A stretch of 9,885 nt of DNA from Halobacteria archaeon (lineage in GTDB: Archaea; Halobacteriota; Syntropharchaeia; Alkanophagales; Methanospirareceae), in the NCBI GenBank assembly GCA_029932715.1, contig JAOZPO010000041.1, positions 1 to 9,885 of the forward strand, read 5' to 3'. The stretch's first letter is position 1, and each line of letters starts with the position of its first letter. Shown here one piece after another: positions 1 to 6,012 of this stretch. Under the pieces are notes generated by a model. It was not told the origin of the DNA, made no database searches, and was given only the letters and a program-made list of their open reading frames with translations. A program made the position numbers and the translations under genes.

Positions 1-137
1 CCGAAAAAGATACCTTATGCGATGTCGAACTCCATGAAGTTAACAAGATGCTGTCCTGCAAGGACGAGAGTCATGGCTTATTCACTTATGAGTGCGAACA
101 CAGTCGTCCAAAACACGGAACCATCCAAACGTTTGTG
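1..137 (+). pseudogene. possible remnant of a transposase zinc-binding domain (partial)
   Basis: An open plus-strand frame enters from the left edge (starting at base 3) and runs to a stop near 248; its distal half lies antisense to the end of the nikO/cbiO gene and is not credible. The first 40 or so residues include a segment reading LSCKDESHGLFTYECEH. Its spacing (Cys, acidic residues, Gly-Leu-Phe, aromatic, Cys, then His) resembles the zinc-binding N-terminal domain of IS91-type transposases, where a C-x-x-C pair and a second Cys cluster normally follow. Those later cysteines are missing, so if the homology is real the gene is broken just after this point. The element would extend left of the window. 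The similarity is judged by eye and is weak, so this could also be non-coding DNA. Confidence 0.25.
126..135. repeat. 10-bp perfect palindrome just past the nikO stop
   Basis: CAAACGTTTG reads the same on both strands and lies 3 bases beyond the last base of the minus-strand nikO/cbiO gene. Its position after an operon end would suit a weak hairpin, but there is no loop and no downstream T tract on the minus strand, so a terminator role is not supported. Confidence 0.3.
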
Positions 138-1049
138 CTAATGATGCTCATATTTCTCCCGCCATTTCTTTACTTCGTCATGCGTGTGCTCGTGGATGTG
201 CAGATGTATGTGCCCGCCTGCGGTCTCTATCACCCTTGTCAATCCTGATACTGCTTCATCAAGCGACAAGGGCAGTTTGTCGCAATTGAACCCAAAACAT
301 CTCATCACGTCAAACAGCTTGAATACATCTGGAACGTCCAGTTTGTTCTGCTTCAGTAATTCACCATCGAAAAATATCTCGCGTGGCGTGCCCGTTTCTA
401 TTATCCTACGGTTCAGTGCGTATATTCGGTCCGCGAGCTCAGGAATAGCATTTACGTCATGCGTTGCGATTACCATTGTAATTCCCTCGCGGTCGTTCAA
501 TTCATTTAGTATTCCTATCAATTCCGTACGACTATACGGGTCAAGATTGGCAGTAGGCTCATCAAGCACCAGTATCCTTGGCTCCATAGCCATAACCGCA
601 GCCAATGACGCCTTCTTCTTCTCGCCGAAACTGAGCCGATGAGGCGCCCTGTCCTCATAGCCGGAAAGCCCAAGCGACATAATAGCTTTGTCCACTCTTT
701 CCCGTACTTCGTCTCCTTTCAGCCCCTGGTTTATCGGACCGAAAGCGATGTCATCAAAGAGGGTGGGCATGAACAACTGGTCATCTGGGTCCTGAAAAAC
801 CATTCCTATTTCTTTTACTATCTCTGCTCTTTTCAGCTTGCTCACTGTCTTACCAAATAGCTCTACCTCTCCTTCCATGCAACGAAAAGTTCCGTTGAGG
901 TGCAGCATAAGTGTTGTTTTCCCTGCACCATTTGGGCCCACAATCGCAATCCGCTCCCCTTCGTGCACTTCCATGTTTACATCTTCCAGTGCTTTTGTAC
1001 CATCGGGATACTTGTAACTTAGGTCTCTTACTGTTATCGCTTCTCTCAT
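138..1049 (-). CDS. cbiO: ECF nickel/cobalt transporter ATPase NikO/CbiO with His-rich tail
   Basis: This is the cytoplasmic ATP-hydrolysing subunit of a group I ECF importer for Ni2+ or Co2+. It is 303 residues long, slightly above the usual 270-290. Visible ABC motifs are Walker A GPNGAGKTT (38-46), Q-loop Gln86, a signature LSFGEKKK (139-146; the classic form is LSGGQ), Walker B ILVLDEPT (159-166), a D-loop Asp170 and switch His197. After the nucleotide-binding domain comes a regulatory-type C-terminal region. Residues 280-290 alternate histidine with other residues (HIHLHIHEHTH), and the protein ends in EHH; such a stretch could bind metal. The ATG at 1049 is preceded by a GGAGGT site (1063-1068) lying within the last codons of nikQ. 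The gene is the last of the five-gene operon, 6 nt after nikQ. The family is certain. Nickel rather than cobalt is inferred from the neighbouring nikK and nikL. Confidence 0.95.
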   Translation of the reverse strand: MREAITVRDLSYKYPDGTKALEDVNMEVHEGERIAIVGPNGAGKTTLMLHLNGTFRCMEGEVELFGKTVSKLKRAEIVKEIGMVFQDPDDQLFMPTLFDDIAFGPINQGLKGDEVRERVDKAIMSLGLSGYEDRAPHRLSFGEKKKASLAAVMAMEPRILVLDEPTANLDPYSRTELIGILNELNDREGITMVIATHDVNAIPELADRIYALNRRIIETGTPREIFFDGELLKQNKLDVPDVFKLFDVMRCFGFNCDKLPLSLDEAVSGLTRVIETAGGHIHLHIHEHTHDEVKKWREKYEHH

Positions 1050-1055
1050 TTTTAT

Positions 1056-1826
1056 TCATGTTACCTCCACAAAAGGGACTACATGCAAAGAAACAGCAAA
1101 ACCGATTATTACAACAGTCCATACATAATCACTTGCACGCATCTTGAACTCAACCAACGTTTTTGGCTTTACTGTATAACCACGCGCCCGCAATGCCTGA
1201 TACACCCTATCCCCACGTTCATAACTCCTGATAAAGAACGTCCCCAACGCTTTTCCAATCGTCCTGAGTGCATACAGGTTCGTCTTCATTTGGAACCCTC
1301 TCGCAACCATCGCCCGCCAGGTCCTTTGAAACTCGATTACAAAGACAAAGATGTAGCGATACGTGAACATAAACATTTGGACAAGCATATTGGGCATTTT
1401 TAGCTCACCCAATGCTTTTATTGTTATGTCAAATCGCGTAGTCGCGATCATAGGTAAAACGATAATAACAGCAGCTAAAGCCCGCACTGCTACTAAAATG
1501 CCGTACTCAAGCCCTTCGTATGTCAGCGTTAAACCATGGAAGTGGAATATTCCTGTTCCATGCACACTAAAGGGCATAATGAGGATAAAAGGAACGATGA
1601 AGAAACAAACCCACTTAATATGCTGCAATACGAACCTGAGAGGTAGTTTTGATGCGATAAGAAAAAGGATAGCACCGAGCAATCCGATAAAAGCCAATTT
1701 TAAGTCCTGAAGCAGAACGATAGAAAAGATAAGGATTAGAAAAGCAATTAACTTCGCCCTCGGATCAAATCGGTGCATTACTGAATCGAGCGATGAATAC
1801 CGGTCAATCTCTGGATATTCTACCAT
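1056..1826 (-). CDS. cbiQ: ECF transporter transmembrane subunit NikQ/CbiQ
   Basis: This is the integral-membrane coupling (T) subunit that transmits ATP-driven movement from NikO to the substrate-binding component NikM. The 256 residues match the family's normal size. The N-terminus (about 1-22, ending MHRFDPRAK) is the standard pre-helix segment of the family. Hydrophobic segments lie near 24-60, 71-87, 107-128, 149-166 and 235-252. Two cytoplasmic coupling motifs, ARG at 175-177 (ARGF) and ARG at 214-216 (ARGY), mark the helices that dock into grooves of the ATPase dimer; both are intact, so the protein looks functional. The ATG at 1826 follows the nikL stop by 5 nt. The ribosome site is weak (AGAAGG, 1843-1848, 16 nt away), so translation may be coupled to nikL. 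The downstream nikO gene begins 6 nt after the stop. Confidence 0.93.
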   Translation of the reverse strand: MVEYPEIDRYSSLDSVMHRFDPRAKLIAFLILIFSIVLLQDLKLAFIGLLGAILFLIASKLPLRFVLQHIKWVCFFIVPFILIMPFSVHGTGIFHFHGLTLTYEGLEYGILVAVRALAAVIIVLPMIATTRFDITIKALGELKMPNMLVQMFMFTYRYIFVFVIEFQRTWRAMVARGFQMKTNLYALRTIGKALGTFFIRSYERGDRVYQALRARGYTVKPKTLVEFKMRASDYVWTVVIIGFAVSLHVVPFVEVT

Positions 1827-1831
1827 TTCTA

Positions 1832-2302
1832 TTACTTTTCCGCCTTCTCATATCTCTTCTTCTGCTTCCAGCCTCTATATGCCATTGCAGCACCAGCAAT
1901 GCCTATTAAATAACCAAAACCGGCTATTGCCCTTGTATATAACGGTAGTTCCGTACCCGCTCTCGCTCCGGCACCTTCTTGACTTAGGTTTATCTCTGCT
2001 TCTCCTTTATGACCCGGCATGTGTGTTGCATTAACGACTACTCTATACTCATTCATACCTATCTTTGGTGCGAAACGGTACTTACCCATATCATCGGTCA
2101 CGCCTTCCATGTACAAATTACCACCTTTTTCGTACACTTTCACGTCCGCATCTCGTACCGGAGTGCCACCACCAAAGTACGCATATACTTCTATTTCACT
2201 CAGCGTATGCACTATGTGCATGCGATGTGCACTTGCAATGCTTGTGCACAGACACGATAGCACTATGAGCAGTGCAAAAACACCAACTATTATGTGTTTC
2301 AT
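1832..2302 (-). CDS. nikL: NikL-type extracytoplasmic component of the nickel ECF transporter
   Basis: This 156-residue protein is a small accessory subunit of NikKMLQO-type metal importers. Residues 1-25 form a signal peptide (MKH start, Leu/Val core, ASA at 23-25). Cleavage after Ala25 would leave a mature N-terminus starting HRMH, with another His at 32. Residues 36-105 look like a small beta-sandwich of the carboxypeptidase-regulatory kind, with the DADVKVYEKGG and TDDMGKYRFAP pattern. A hydrophobic segment near 124-143 and a basic tail (GWKQKKRYEKAEK) suggest a C-terminal membrane anchor with a cytoplasmic end. The ATG overlaps the nikM stop as ATGA, and an AGGAG site (2313-2317) sits 10 nt upstream. 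NikL and NikK replace the NikN/CbiN protein used by other versions of this transporter. The assignment comes from context plus domain pattern; exact sequence similarity was not tested. Confidence 0.82.
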   Translation of the reverse strand: MKHIIVGVFALLIVLSCLCTSIASAHRMHIVHTLSEIEVYAYFGGGTPVRDADVKVYEKGGNLYMEGVTDDMGKYRFAPKIGMNEYRVVVNATHMPGHKGEAEINLSQEGAGARAGTELPLYTRAIAGFGYLIGIAGAAMAYRGWKQKKRYEKAEK

Positions 2303-2952
2303 TTATTATCATCTCCTAATCCCCCTATTAGCTCGGGTTTTACTTTTAACAGAAAGACAACGATAGAACCCGTAACTATCGCTTCTATTATCATTATGGG
2401 AATGTGCGCGAGCATAAGTGTGATAGCAACGGCAAAAAAAGCCTCTCTACTTGTGAGTATGAGAGAAACCGCAGTGAAAATAACAGTCAGAAATACTGCC
2501 ACACCACCTGCGAGAGCACCAAATATCCACGCAGATAGTTCTTTCCTCACTACTAACGAACCATACATAGAGCCTACCCGGAATATAGCAAAAGCAATCA
2601 GCGCACCGACTCCCATGTTCACCGTGTTTACCCCGATAGTAGTTATGCCGCCGTGCTGAAACAGAACAGCCTGGAGTACAAGCCCGATAAAAATGGCGGG
2701 ATAGGCGAGTATGCCTAATATTACGCCCACTAAGCCATTAAGCATAAAATGCACGCATGTGGGTCCTACGGGTATATGGATGAGAGAGGCAACAAAGAAT
2801 GCCGCGGTCATCACTGATAACTTCGGTATCTCCTCCTCTACATTACCCCTCCTCTTGCTCCACCAGAGTGCTACTGCTATCAATGCAATTGTTATTGCCC
2901 ATCCCGCTGCCAATACAGGCAGAGATAAAATTCCATCAGATATATGCACCAT
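2299..2952 (-). CDS. nikM: substrate-specific membrane component NikM/CbiM
   Basis: This is the metal-binding S component, which captures Ni2+ (or Co2+) and moves it across the membrane when driven by NikQ and NikO. The 217 residues fit the family. The N-terminus reads MVHISDGIL, close to the family hallmark M-H-I-x-D-G-x-L, in which the N-terminal amine and His2 bind metal. Here a Val codon (GTG) lies between the ATG and the His codon. Other conserved segments are IHIPVGPTCVHFMLNGLVG (His59, His68), which contains the other predicted metal-ligand histidines, and FQHGGITTIGVNTVNMG (98-114). About six to seven hydrophobic helices span 10-31, 45-70, 73-100, 107-126, 139-166 and 172-203. A GAGGAGGAGG ribosome site (2967-2976) lies inside the last codons of nikK, 14 nt before the ATG; nikK ends 8 nt upstream, and nikL overlaps the stop. 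Confidence 0.93.
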   Translation of the reverse strand: MVHISDGILSLPVLAAGWAITIALIAVALWWSKRRGNVEEEIPKLSVMTAAFFVASLIHIPVGPTCVHFMLNGLVGVILGILAYPAIFIGLVLQAVLFQHGGITTIGVNTVNMGVGALIAFAIFRVGSMYGSLVVRKELSAWIFGALAGGVAVFLTVIFTAVSLILTSREAFFAVAITLMLAHIPIMIIEAIVTGSIVVFLLKVKPELIGGLGDDNK

Positions 2953-2960
2953 TTTTGTGC

Positions 2961-3980
2961 TTATTGCCTCCTCCTCTTTATTACCAGATACAGCACGATA
3001 AGCAATCCAATAATTGCAGGTATCATGCCAAATCCCGGTGATCCTTCGGCATTATGTGCTTGCTTGCTCCTTGATTCCTCCTCTAATACCTTTACACGAG
3101 CCTTTAGCTCTTCGAGCCCCGCAGGTGCTACTGCTTCTTCTTCCGCTGGGAACGCTGCCAGTACAGGTACTATGAACACACTTCTCTGCGTGAGCCCTTC
3201 TACCTCAGGTCCATAAGCACCAACAAACCATATCCCTGGCTCGTCAAGTGTATATGCGAATTCACCACCCGCGTCCGTCTTTGTTACCCGCGTGAACATC
3301 ATTGGTGGGTCGTATGGGAACATATCTTCCGCTTCCCCTACTACTGTTACTCCCTCGGCTTGCGGATGGTACTTCTCTACTTCTACATCGGCGTCCTTAA
3401 GGGCACTTGCATCGTACAATGCCTTGCCCGTGAACACAAAACCCTGTTCTAACCCGTAAGGTCTTGTGAACGGTACAATTTCCGCTTTTTCTCCCAGTTC
3501 TGCATCCCATCCGATCCATTGCTCTTCGCCGCAGTGGATGATTGCCTTCACATAATCCACTAATTTCTGGTCTTTATCCTCATATCTCACACAGATAATG
3601 GAATCGCCTCTCTGATCAACAGTGAACGAAGCTTTGTACGCTGTAAAGGTACCGGGATTACCATCTTCATCCATGCTATCCACGCTGATCTTTTCAGTCG
3701 TAAGCTGCTCAACTGTACCGTCTGGTTTTCTGACTGAGACTTCGGGTACTGATGCCATATCAAAGGATATGTGCTCATAAGGGTGCCCCCACAGTATATA
3801 AACCGTTTTGGTCTGTCCAAGCTCTGCTATATAGTCCTCTGGAGTCACTGCCCAGATGGTATCGTCACTATCTGAGGGGATTATCATGGTAAAATGCGCA
3901 CTCGCTATCCCAGCAGTGCATGCAAAGACTGCTCCAGCAAGGAGAATCGCTATTATCGCTGCTTCCTTTCCGCTTTTCAT
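2961..3980 (-). CDS. nikK: NikK-type DUF4198 extracytoplasmic component of the nickel ECF transporter
   Basis: This is the first gene of the importer operon. The 339 residues begin with a signal peptide (1-28, Ala-rich core, ending ASA); cleavage there gives a mature protein starting with His29. Residues 29-275 carry the DUF4198 beta-rich domain, with the family-like WGHPYEH motif (64-70; His66 and His70), a His-Cys pair at 149-150, and a second repeat-like unit with the TDAGGEFAYTLDEPGIWFVG pattern near 235-254. An acidic Ala/Glu linker and a short predicted coiled coil (about 289-304) lead to one membrane helix (about 318-334) and an Arg-rich cytoplasmic tail. The protein is therefore probably anchored on the outer face of the membrane. 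An AGGAGGTG site (3991-3998) lies 10 nt before the ATG. In known NikKMLQO systems NikK is an accessory thought to help deliver metal to NikM; its exact mechanism is not established. Confidence 0.83.
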   Translation of the reverse strand: MKSGKEAAIIAILLAGAVFACTAGIASAHFTMIIPSDSDDTIWAVTPEDYIAELGQTKTVYILWGHPYEHISFDMASVPEVSVRKPDGTVEQLTTEKISVDSMDEDGNPGTFTAYKASFTVDQRGDSIICVRYEDKDQKLVDYVKAIIHCGEEQWIGWDAELGEKAEIVPFTRPYGLEQGFVFTGKALYDASALKDADVEVEKYHPQAEGVTVVGEAEDMFPYDPPMMFTRVTKTDAGGEFAYTLDEPGIWFVGAYGPEVEGLTQRSVFIVPVLAAFPAEEEAVAPAGLEELKARVKVLEEESRSKQAHNAEGSPGFGMIPAIIGLLIVLYLVIKRRRQ

Positions 3981-3990
3981 CTTTCCTTTT

Positions 3991-3998
3991 CACCTCCT
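3991..3998 (-). promoter_or_regulatory. strong ribosome binding site for nikK
   Basis: AGGAGGTG on the minus strand lies 10 nt upstream of the nikK ATG. It fixes that start codon and implies a leadered transcript. Confidence 0.75.
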
Positions 3999-4032
3999 AT
4001 TTGCTCTTGCTGTTAATGCCTGTGATTAATAG

Positions 4033-4040
4033 TATATAAA
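4033..4040 (-). promoter_or_regulatory. probable archaeal TATA box of the nik operon
   Basis: The minus strand reads TTTATATA here. A TATA box at this place would put transcription start roughly 25 bases downstream, near 4008-4012, leaving about 30 nt of leader including the strong ribosome site. No bacterial -35/-10 pair is visible. Confidence 0.5.
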
Positions 4041-4225
4041 TAGGTTCTATTTTTTTAGCATATTGCTCAGCGATTTAACATCATAAATATACTAATTTAC
4101 TATTTTCATTCCGCAATGAATCCTTTAAATACTATCAATTATGCGTATTTATATCCATATTGCGCACTAAGCTGCACACCACCCTATTTCTGTCTCAGGT
4201 CTCTCTCTACACCATTTTTACACTA

Positions 4226-4339
4226 CTACCCTCTACCATAAATGATATACACATACACAAGTAGCACTATAAATGTAGCAGCGAAAAACCAATCTTTTAT
4301 ACTCGTGTTCTCCCATTCTCGCTCTATCTCCTCACCGAT
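4226..4339 (-). pseudogene. tail fragment of a lost membrane protein
   Basis: An open minus-strand frame without a start codon encodes about 37 residues ending GEEIEREWENTSIKDW, then a single hydrophobic helix (FFAATFIVLLVYVYIIYG) and a stop at 4226-4228. Charged residues followed by one clean membrane helix and a short tail look like the genuine C-terminus of a membrane-anchored protein. It begins exactly where the DUF58 fragment loses its homology, so a deletion has probably joined the two genes. DUF58 genes are often followed by genes for membrane-anchored proteins, which fits. No domain large enough to name the parent gene survives. Confidence 0.5.
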
Positions 4340-4737
4340 CTGATTAAATCCACATTCAATCGTTTCAGATTCGCCATAAGGTCATCTCGGTTCTTATTTA
4401 CAAGTTCCGTATACCGCCTCCGGAATTCAGAGTCAGAAGTATCCACAAGTATCTGCTCACCGGTCTCGTACTCCCCCAGAAAGGCATAGCCTATGTCCGG
4501 GATGTCCTCCTCCCGCATGTCCGCGATGTCTACTAAGATTACGTCATGCTTTTGGCTCGTGAGTGATATATGAGTTCACGCAGAAGCTTAAGTACATGCT
4601 TCTTGCCCTTGCCCGGAGATACGAACTTCTCCACACGATCAGTAAACAAATATTCCTTGACAAATGGTGCGTTGAATCGCGCGGTTACGTTCCAGTCAAT
4701 AGCTCTTACGTCATCGCCCGAGAAGAATATACCTCTG
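4338..4737 (-). pseudogene. DUF58 (vWA-like) gene remnant with several deletions
   Basis: Three blocks, in correct order, match the DUF58 family as I know it. Block A (4737-4650) reads SGDDVRAIDWNVTARF then APFVKEY, the family's signature around GDDVR-x-IDW-x-x-AR. Block B (4649-4545) reads FTDRVEKFVSPGKGKKHVL then LLRELI, normally about 50 residues further on. Block C (4545-4338) has shifted frame and reads DVILVDIAD...EEDIPDIGY...ETGEQILVDTSDSEFRRRY, the usual C-terminal part. The D-x-S-x-S metal site between A and B is missing, a stop (TGA/TAA region at 4539-4541) ends block B, about 45 residues are missing before C, and the last 30 or so residues are missing at 4338. The remains total about 130 residues out of roughly 300. 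The gene cannot make a working protein. Intact relatives usually pair with a MoxR AAA+ ATPase, absent here. Confidence 0.8.
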
Positions 4738-5922
4738 TCAGCTATCCGAATTGAGCGGGCATAATGGGTCTTCTGCCCATATATCTCCATACTGTGCGTA
4801 TGCTCGTATCCTGCATCCACCACCGCATAAGTCCTTGTATTCACAGTAGCCACATTTGCCCTTCAGGTATTTTGTCTTCTCTCGGAATCTGAGTAGTACG
4901 GGATTATCGGGATCATTCCAGAGTTCACTGAATTTCCGCTCTCTTATGTTCCCTATTTTGAATTCGTCTAACTGAGCGAACTGACAGGGATAAACATTTC
5001 CAGTCGGATCAACGTTCGCAACGCGGTCGCCGGCACTGCACGAATCACCGGTATATTGTAGCAGTTTCAACGCATTATCGTATTCCGGACTATCATCTTC
5101 TTTCAGTTTATTCAGCAGAAGAATACCGTCATGAGGTGCATCCACGGTCAGAATTTCCATCTTATCAGGATCCAAATCGCGTGCCCTCTGGTATAGCAAA
5201 TCCAGGATACGAGCTGTTTCTTCTGGCTCTAACTGAATGTCATAAATCTCTCTTCCCCGTCCGCTAGGAACGAGCCAGTAAACACAGAACCGCGGCACAT
5301 TTAGTTCAAGAGAGAGGTCAAGTAAACGCCCTATCTCTCGATAATTAGTCCTCGTAACGGTAACCCGAATGCCTGCTTTCAGTTCTATCTCTGCACAGTT
5401 CTTCAACGCTTGCAGCGCCTTCTTGAAACATCCCGGCTGGTTCCTCATGGCATCATGGGTCTTCTCGTTTGCACCGTCAAGCGACACGCCTGCATATTCA
5501 ATACCCGCTGCCTTTATTTTCGCTGCGACTTCTTTTGTTATCAGCGTGCCATTTGTGCTCAGTGCAGTTTTCAGCCCTTTTTCCGTTGCATAAGCTGCGA
5601 GTTCCCAGAAGTCTTTCCTCATTAACGGCTCGCCGCCACTGAAGAGGAGCAAAGGGATACTCATCTCGGCAAGGTCGGCGATAAACGCTTTCGCCTCTGC
5701 CAGTGATAGTTCGTGGCTGCTGTCTACCCCAGGTCCTGCAGTGATATAACAATGCGTACACGCCAGATTACACTTATTCGTGACGTTCCAGAATATAACA
5801 GGCCTGCGAGTCTCTGCGAACGCCAGTAACCTGCTTGGCACTTGATCAGGCGGCTTTCTCCTGTACTTTAATGCGTCACTAACGGTCCCTTTTCCATGAA
5901 CAAGCTGCGTTATGCGTATCAT
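4738..5922 (-). CDS. radical SAM/SPASM protein of the AhbC/NirJ heme-pathway class
   Basis: This 394-residue cytoplasmic enzyme belongs to the radical SAM superfamily. The catalytic cluster motif is C51-x3-C55-x2-C58, followed by the SAM-binding GGE (96-98), STNG (122-125) and a VSLDG strand (146-150). The N-terminus (MIRITQLVHG...SDALKY...PVIFWNVTNKCNL) and the middle (LVPSGRGREIYD, then EILTVDAPHDG) closely resemble AhbC, which decarboxylates 12,18-didecarboxysiroheme to Fe-coproporphyrin III, and NirJ of heme d1 synthesis. The C-terminal SPASM-like part has cysteines at 295, 313, 357, 360, 366, 370 and 388, enough for one or two extra Fe-S clusters. AhbC as I remember it has an Asp-Gln-Phe-Trp segment where this protein has YPCQF, so the substrate may differ. 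No other heme gene is present. No clear ribosome site precedes the ATG. The stop abuts the DUF58 scar. Family assignment is firm; the exact reaction is not. Confidence 0.8.
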   Translation of the reverse strand: MIRITQLVHGKGTVSDALKYRRKPPDQVPSRLLAFAETRRPVIFWNVTNKCNLACTHCYITAGPGVDSSHELSLAEAKAFIADLAEMSIPLLLFSGGEPLMRKDFWELAAYATEKGLKTALSTNGTLITKEVAAKIKAAGIEYAGVSLDGANEKTHDAMRNQPGCFKKALQALKNCAEIELKAGIRVTVTRTNYREIGRLLDLSLELNVPRFCVYWLVPSGRGREIYDIQLEPEETARILDLLYQRARDLDPDKMEILTVDAPHDGILLLNKLKEDDSPEYDNALKLLQYTGDSCSAGDRVANVDPTGNVYPCQFAQLDEFKIGNIRERKFSELWNDPDNPVLLRFREKTKYLKGKCGYCEYKDLCGGGCRIRAYAQYGDIWAEDPLCPLNSDS

Positions 5923-5946
5923 GTCACTATTCCATTTTTCTGTTTT

Positions 5947-5958
5947 TCACAAATGTGA
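5947..5958. promoter_or_regulatory. candidate operator dyad between divergent genes
   Basis: TCACA-AA-TGTGA is a perfect 5-bp inverted repeat with a 2-bp centre. It lies 24 bases upstream of the radical SAM start, between that gene's likely TATA box and its start codon, where a bound protein would block transcription. It is also about 55 bases upstream of the UPF0058 start. Confidence 0.35.
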
Positions 5959-5970
5959 TATGTTTATTTA
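5959..5970. promoter_or_regulatory. shared AT-rich promoter core of the divergent pair
   Basis: The plus strand reads TATGTTTATTTA, with TTTATTTA at 5963-5970. On the plus strand it would put the UPF0058 transcript start near 5990-5995. On the minus strand TAAATAAACATA could serve the radical SAM gene with a start near 5940. Both imply short leaders of about 17-25 nt. TATA assignment is by eye. Confidence 0.4.
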
Positions 5971-6012
5971 GTTAAGAGTTCATTTACTATAATCAGGTGT
6001 AGTAATATAAAA

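Larger units (their letters stand above)
3981..4225. other. AT-rich intergenic region upstream of the nik operon
   Basis: No credible gene lies here. Besides the TATA box and ribosome site of nikK, the region holds a 6-bp dyad, TTCATT-CCGC-AATGAA, at 4105-4120, about 65 bases upstream of the TATA box. A second TATA-like string occurs near 4147-4154 (minus strand ATATAAAT). The dyad could be a binding site for a metal-responsive regulator such as NikR, but it does not match a consensus I can state with confidence. Confidence 0.4.

Noticed and set aside
184..642. 152-residue plus-strand frame opposite nikO
   Set aside because: It is fully antisense to the ATPase gene, Ser-rich with no domain pattern, and is a shadow of that gene's codons.
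2961..3980. NikK as a cobalt or cobalamin chelatase (the other protein called CbiK)
   Set aside because: It has a signal peptide, a DUF4198 pattern and a membrane anchor, so it is an extracytoplasmic transporter component and not a cytoplasmic chelatase.
4653..4853. First 35 residues of the 104-residue minus-strand ORF as a real N-terminus
   Set aside because: They overlap the end of the radical SAM gene in another frame and do not resemble a DUF58 N-terminus; only the part from about residue 39 on matches the family.
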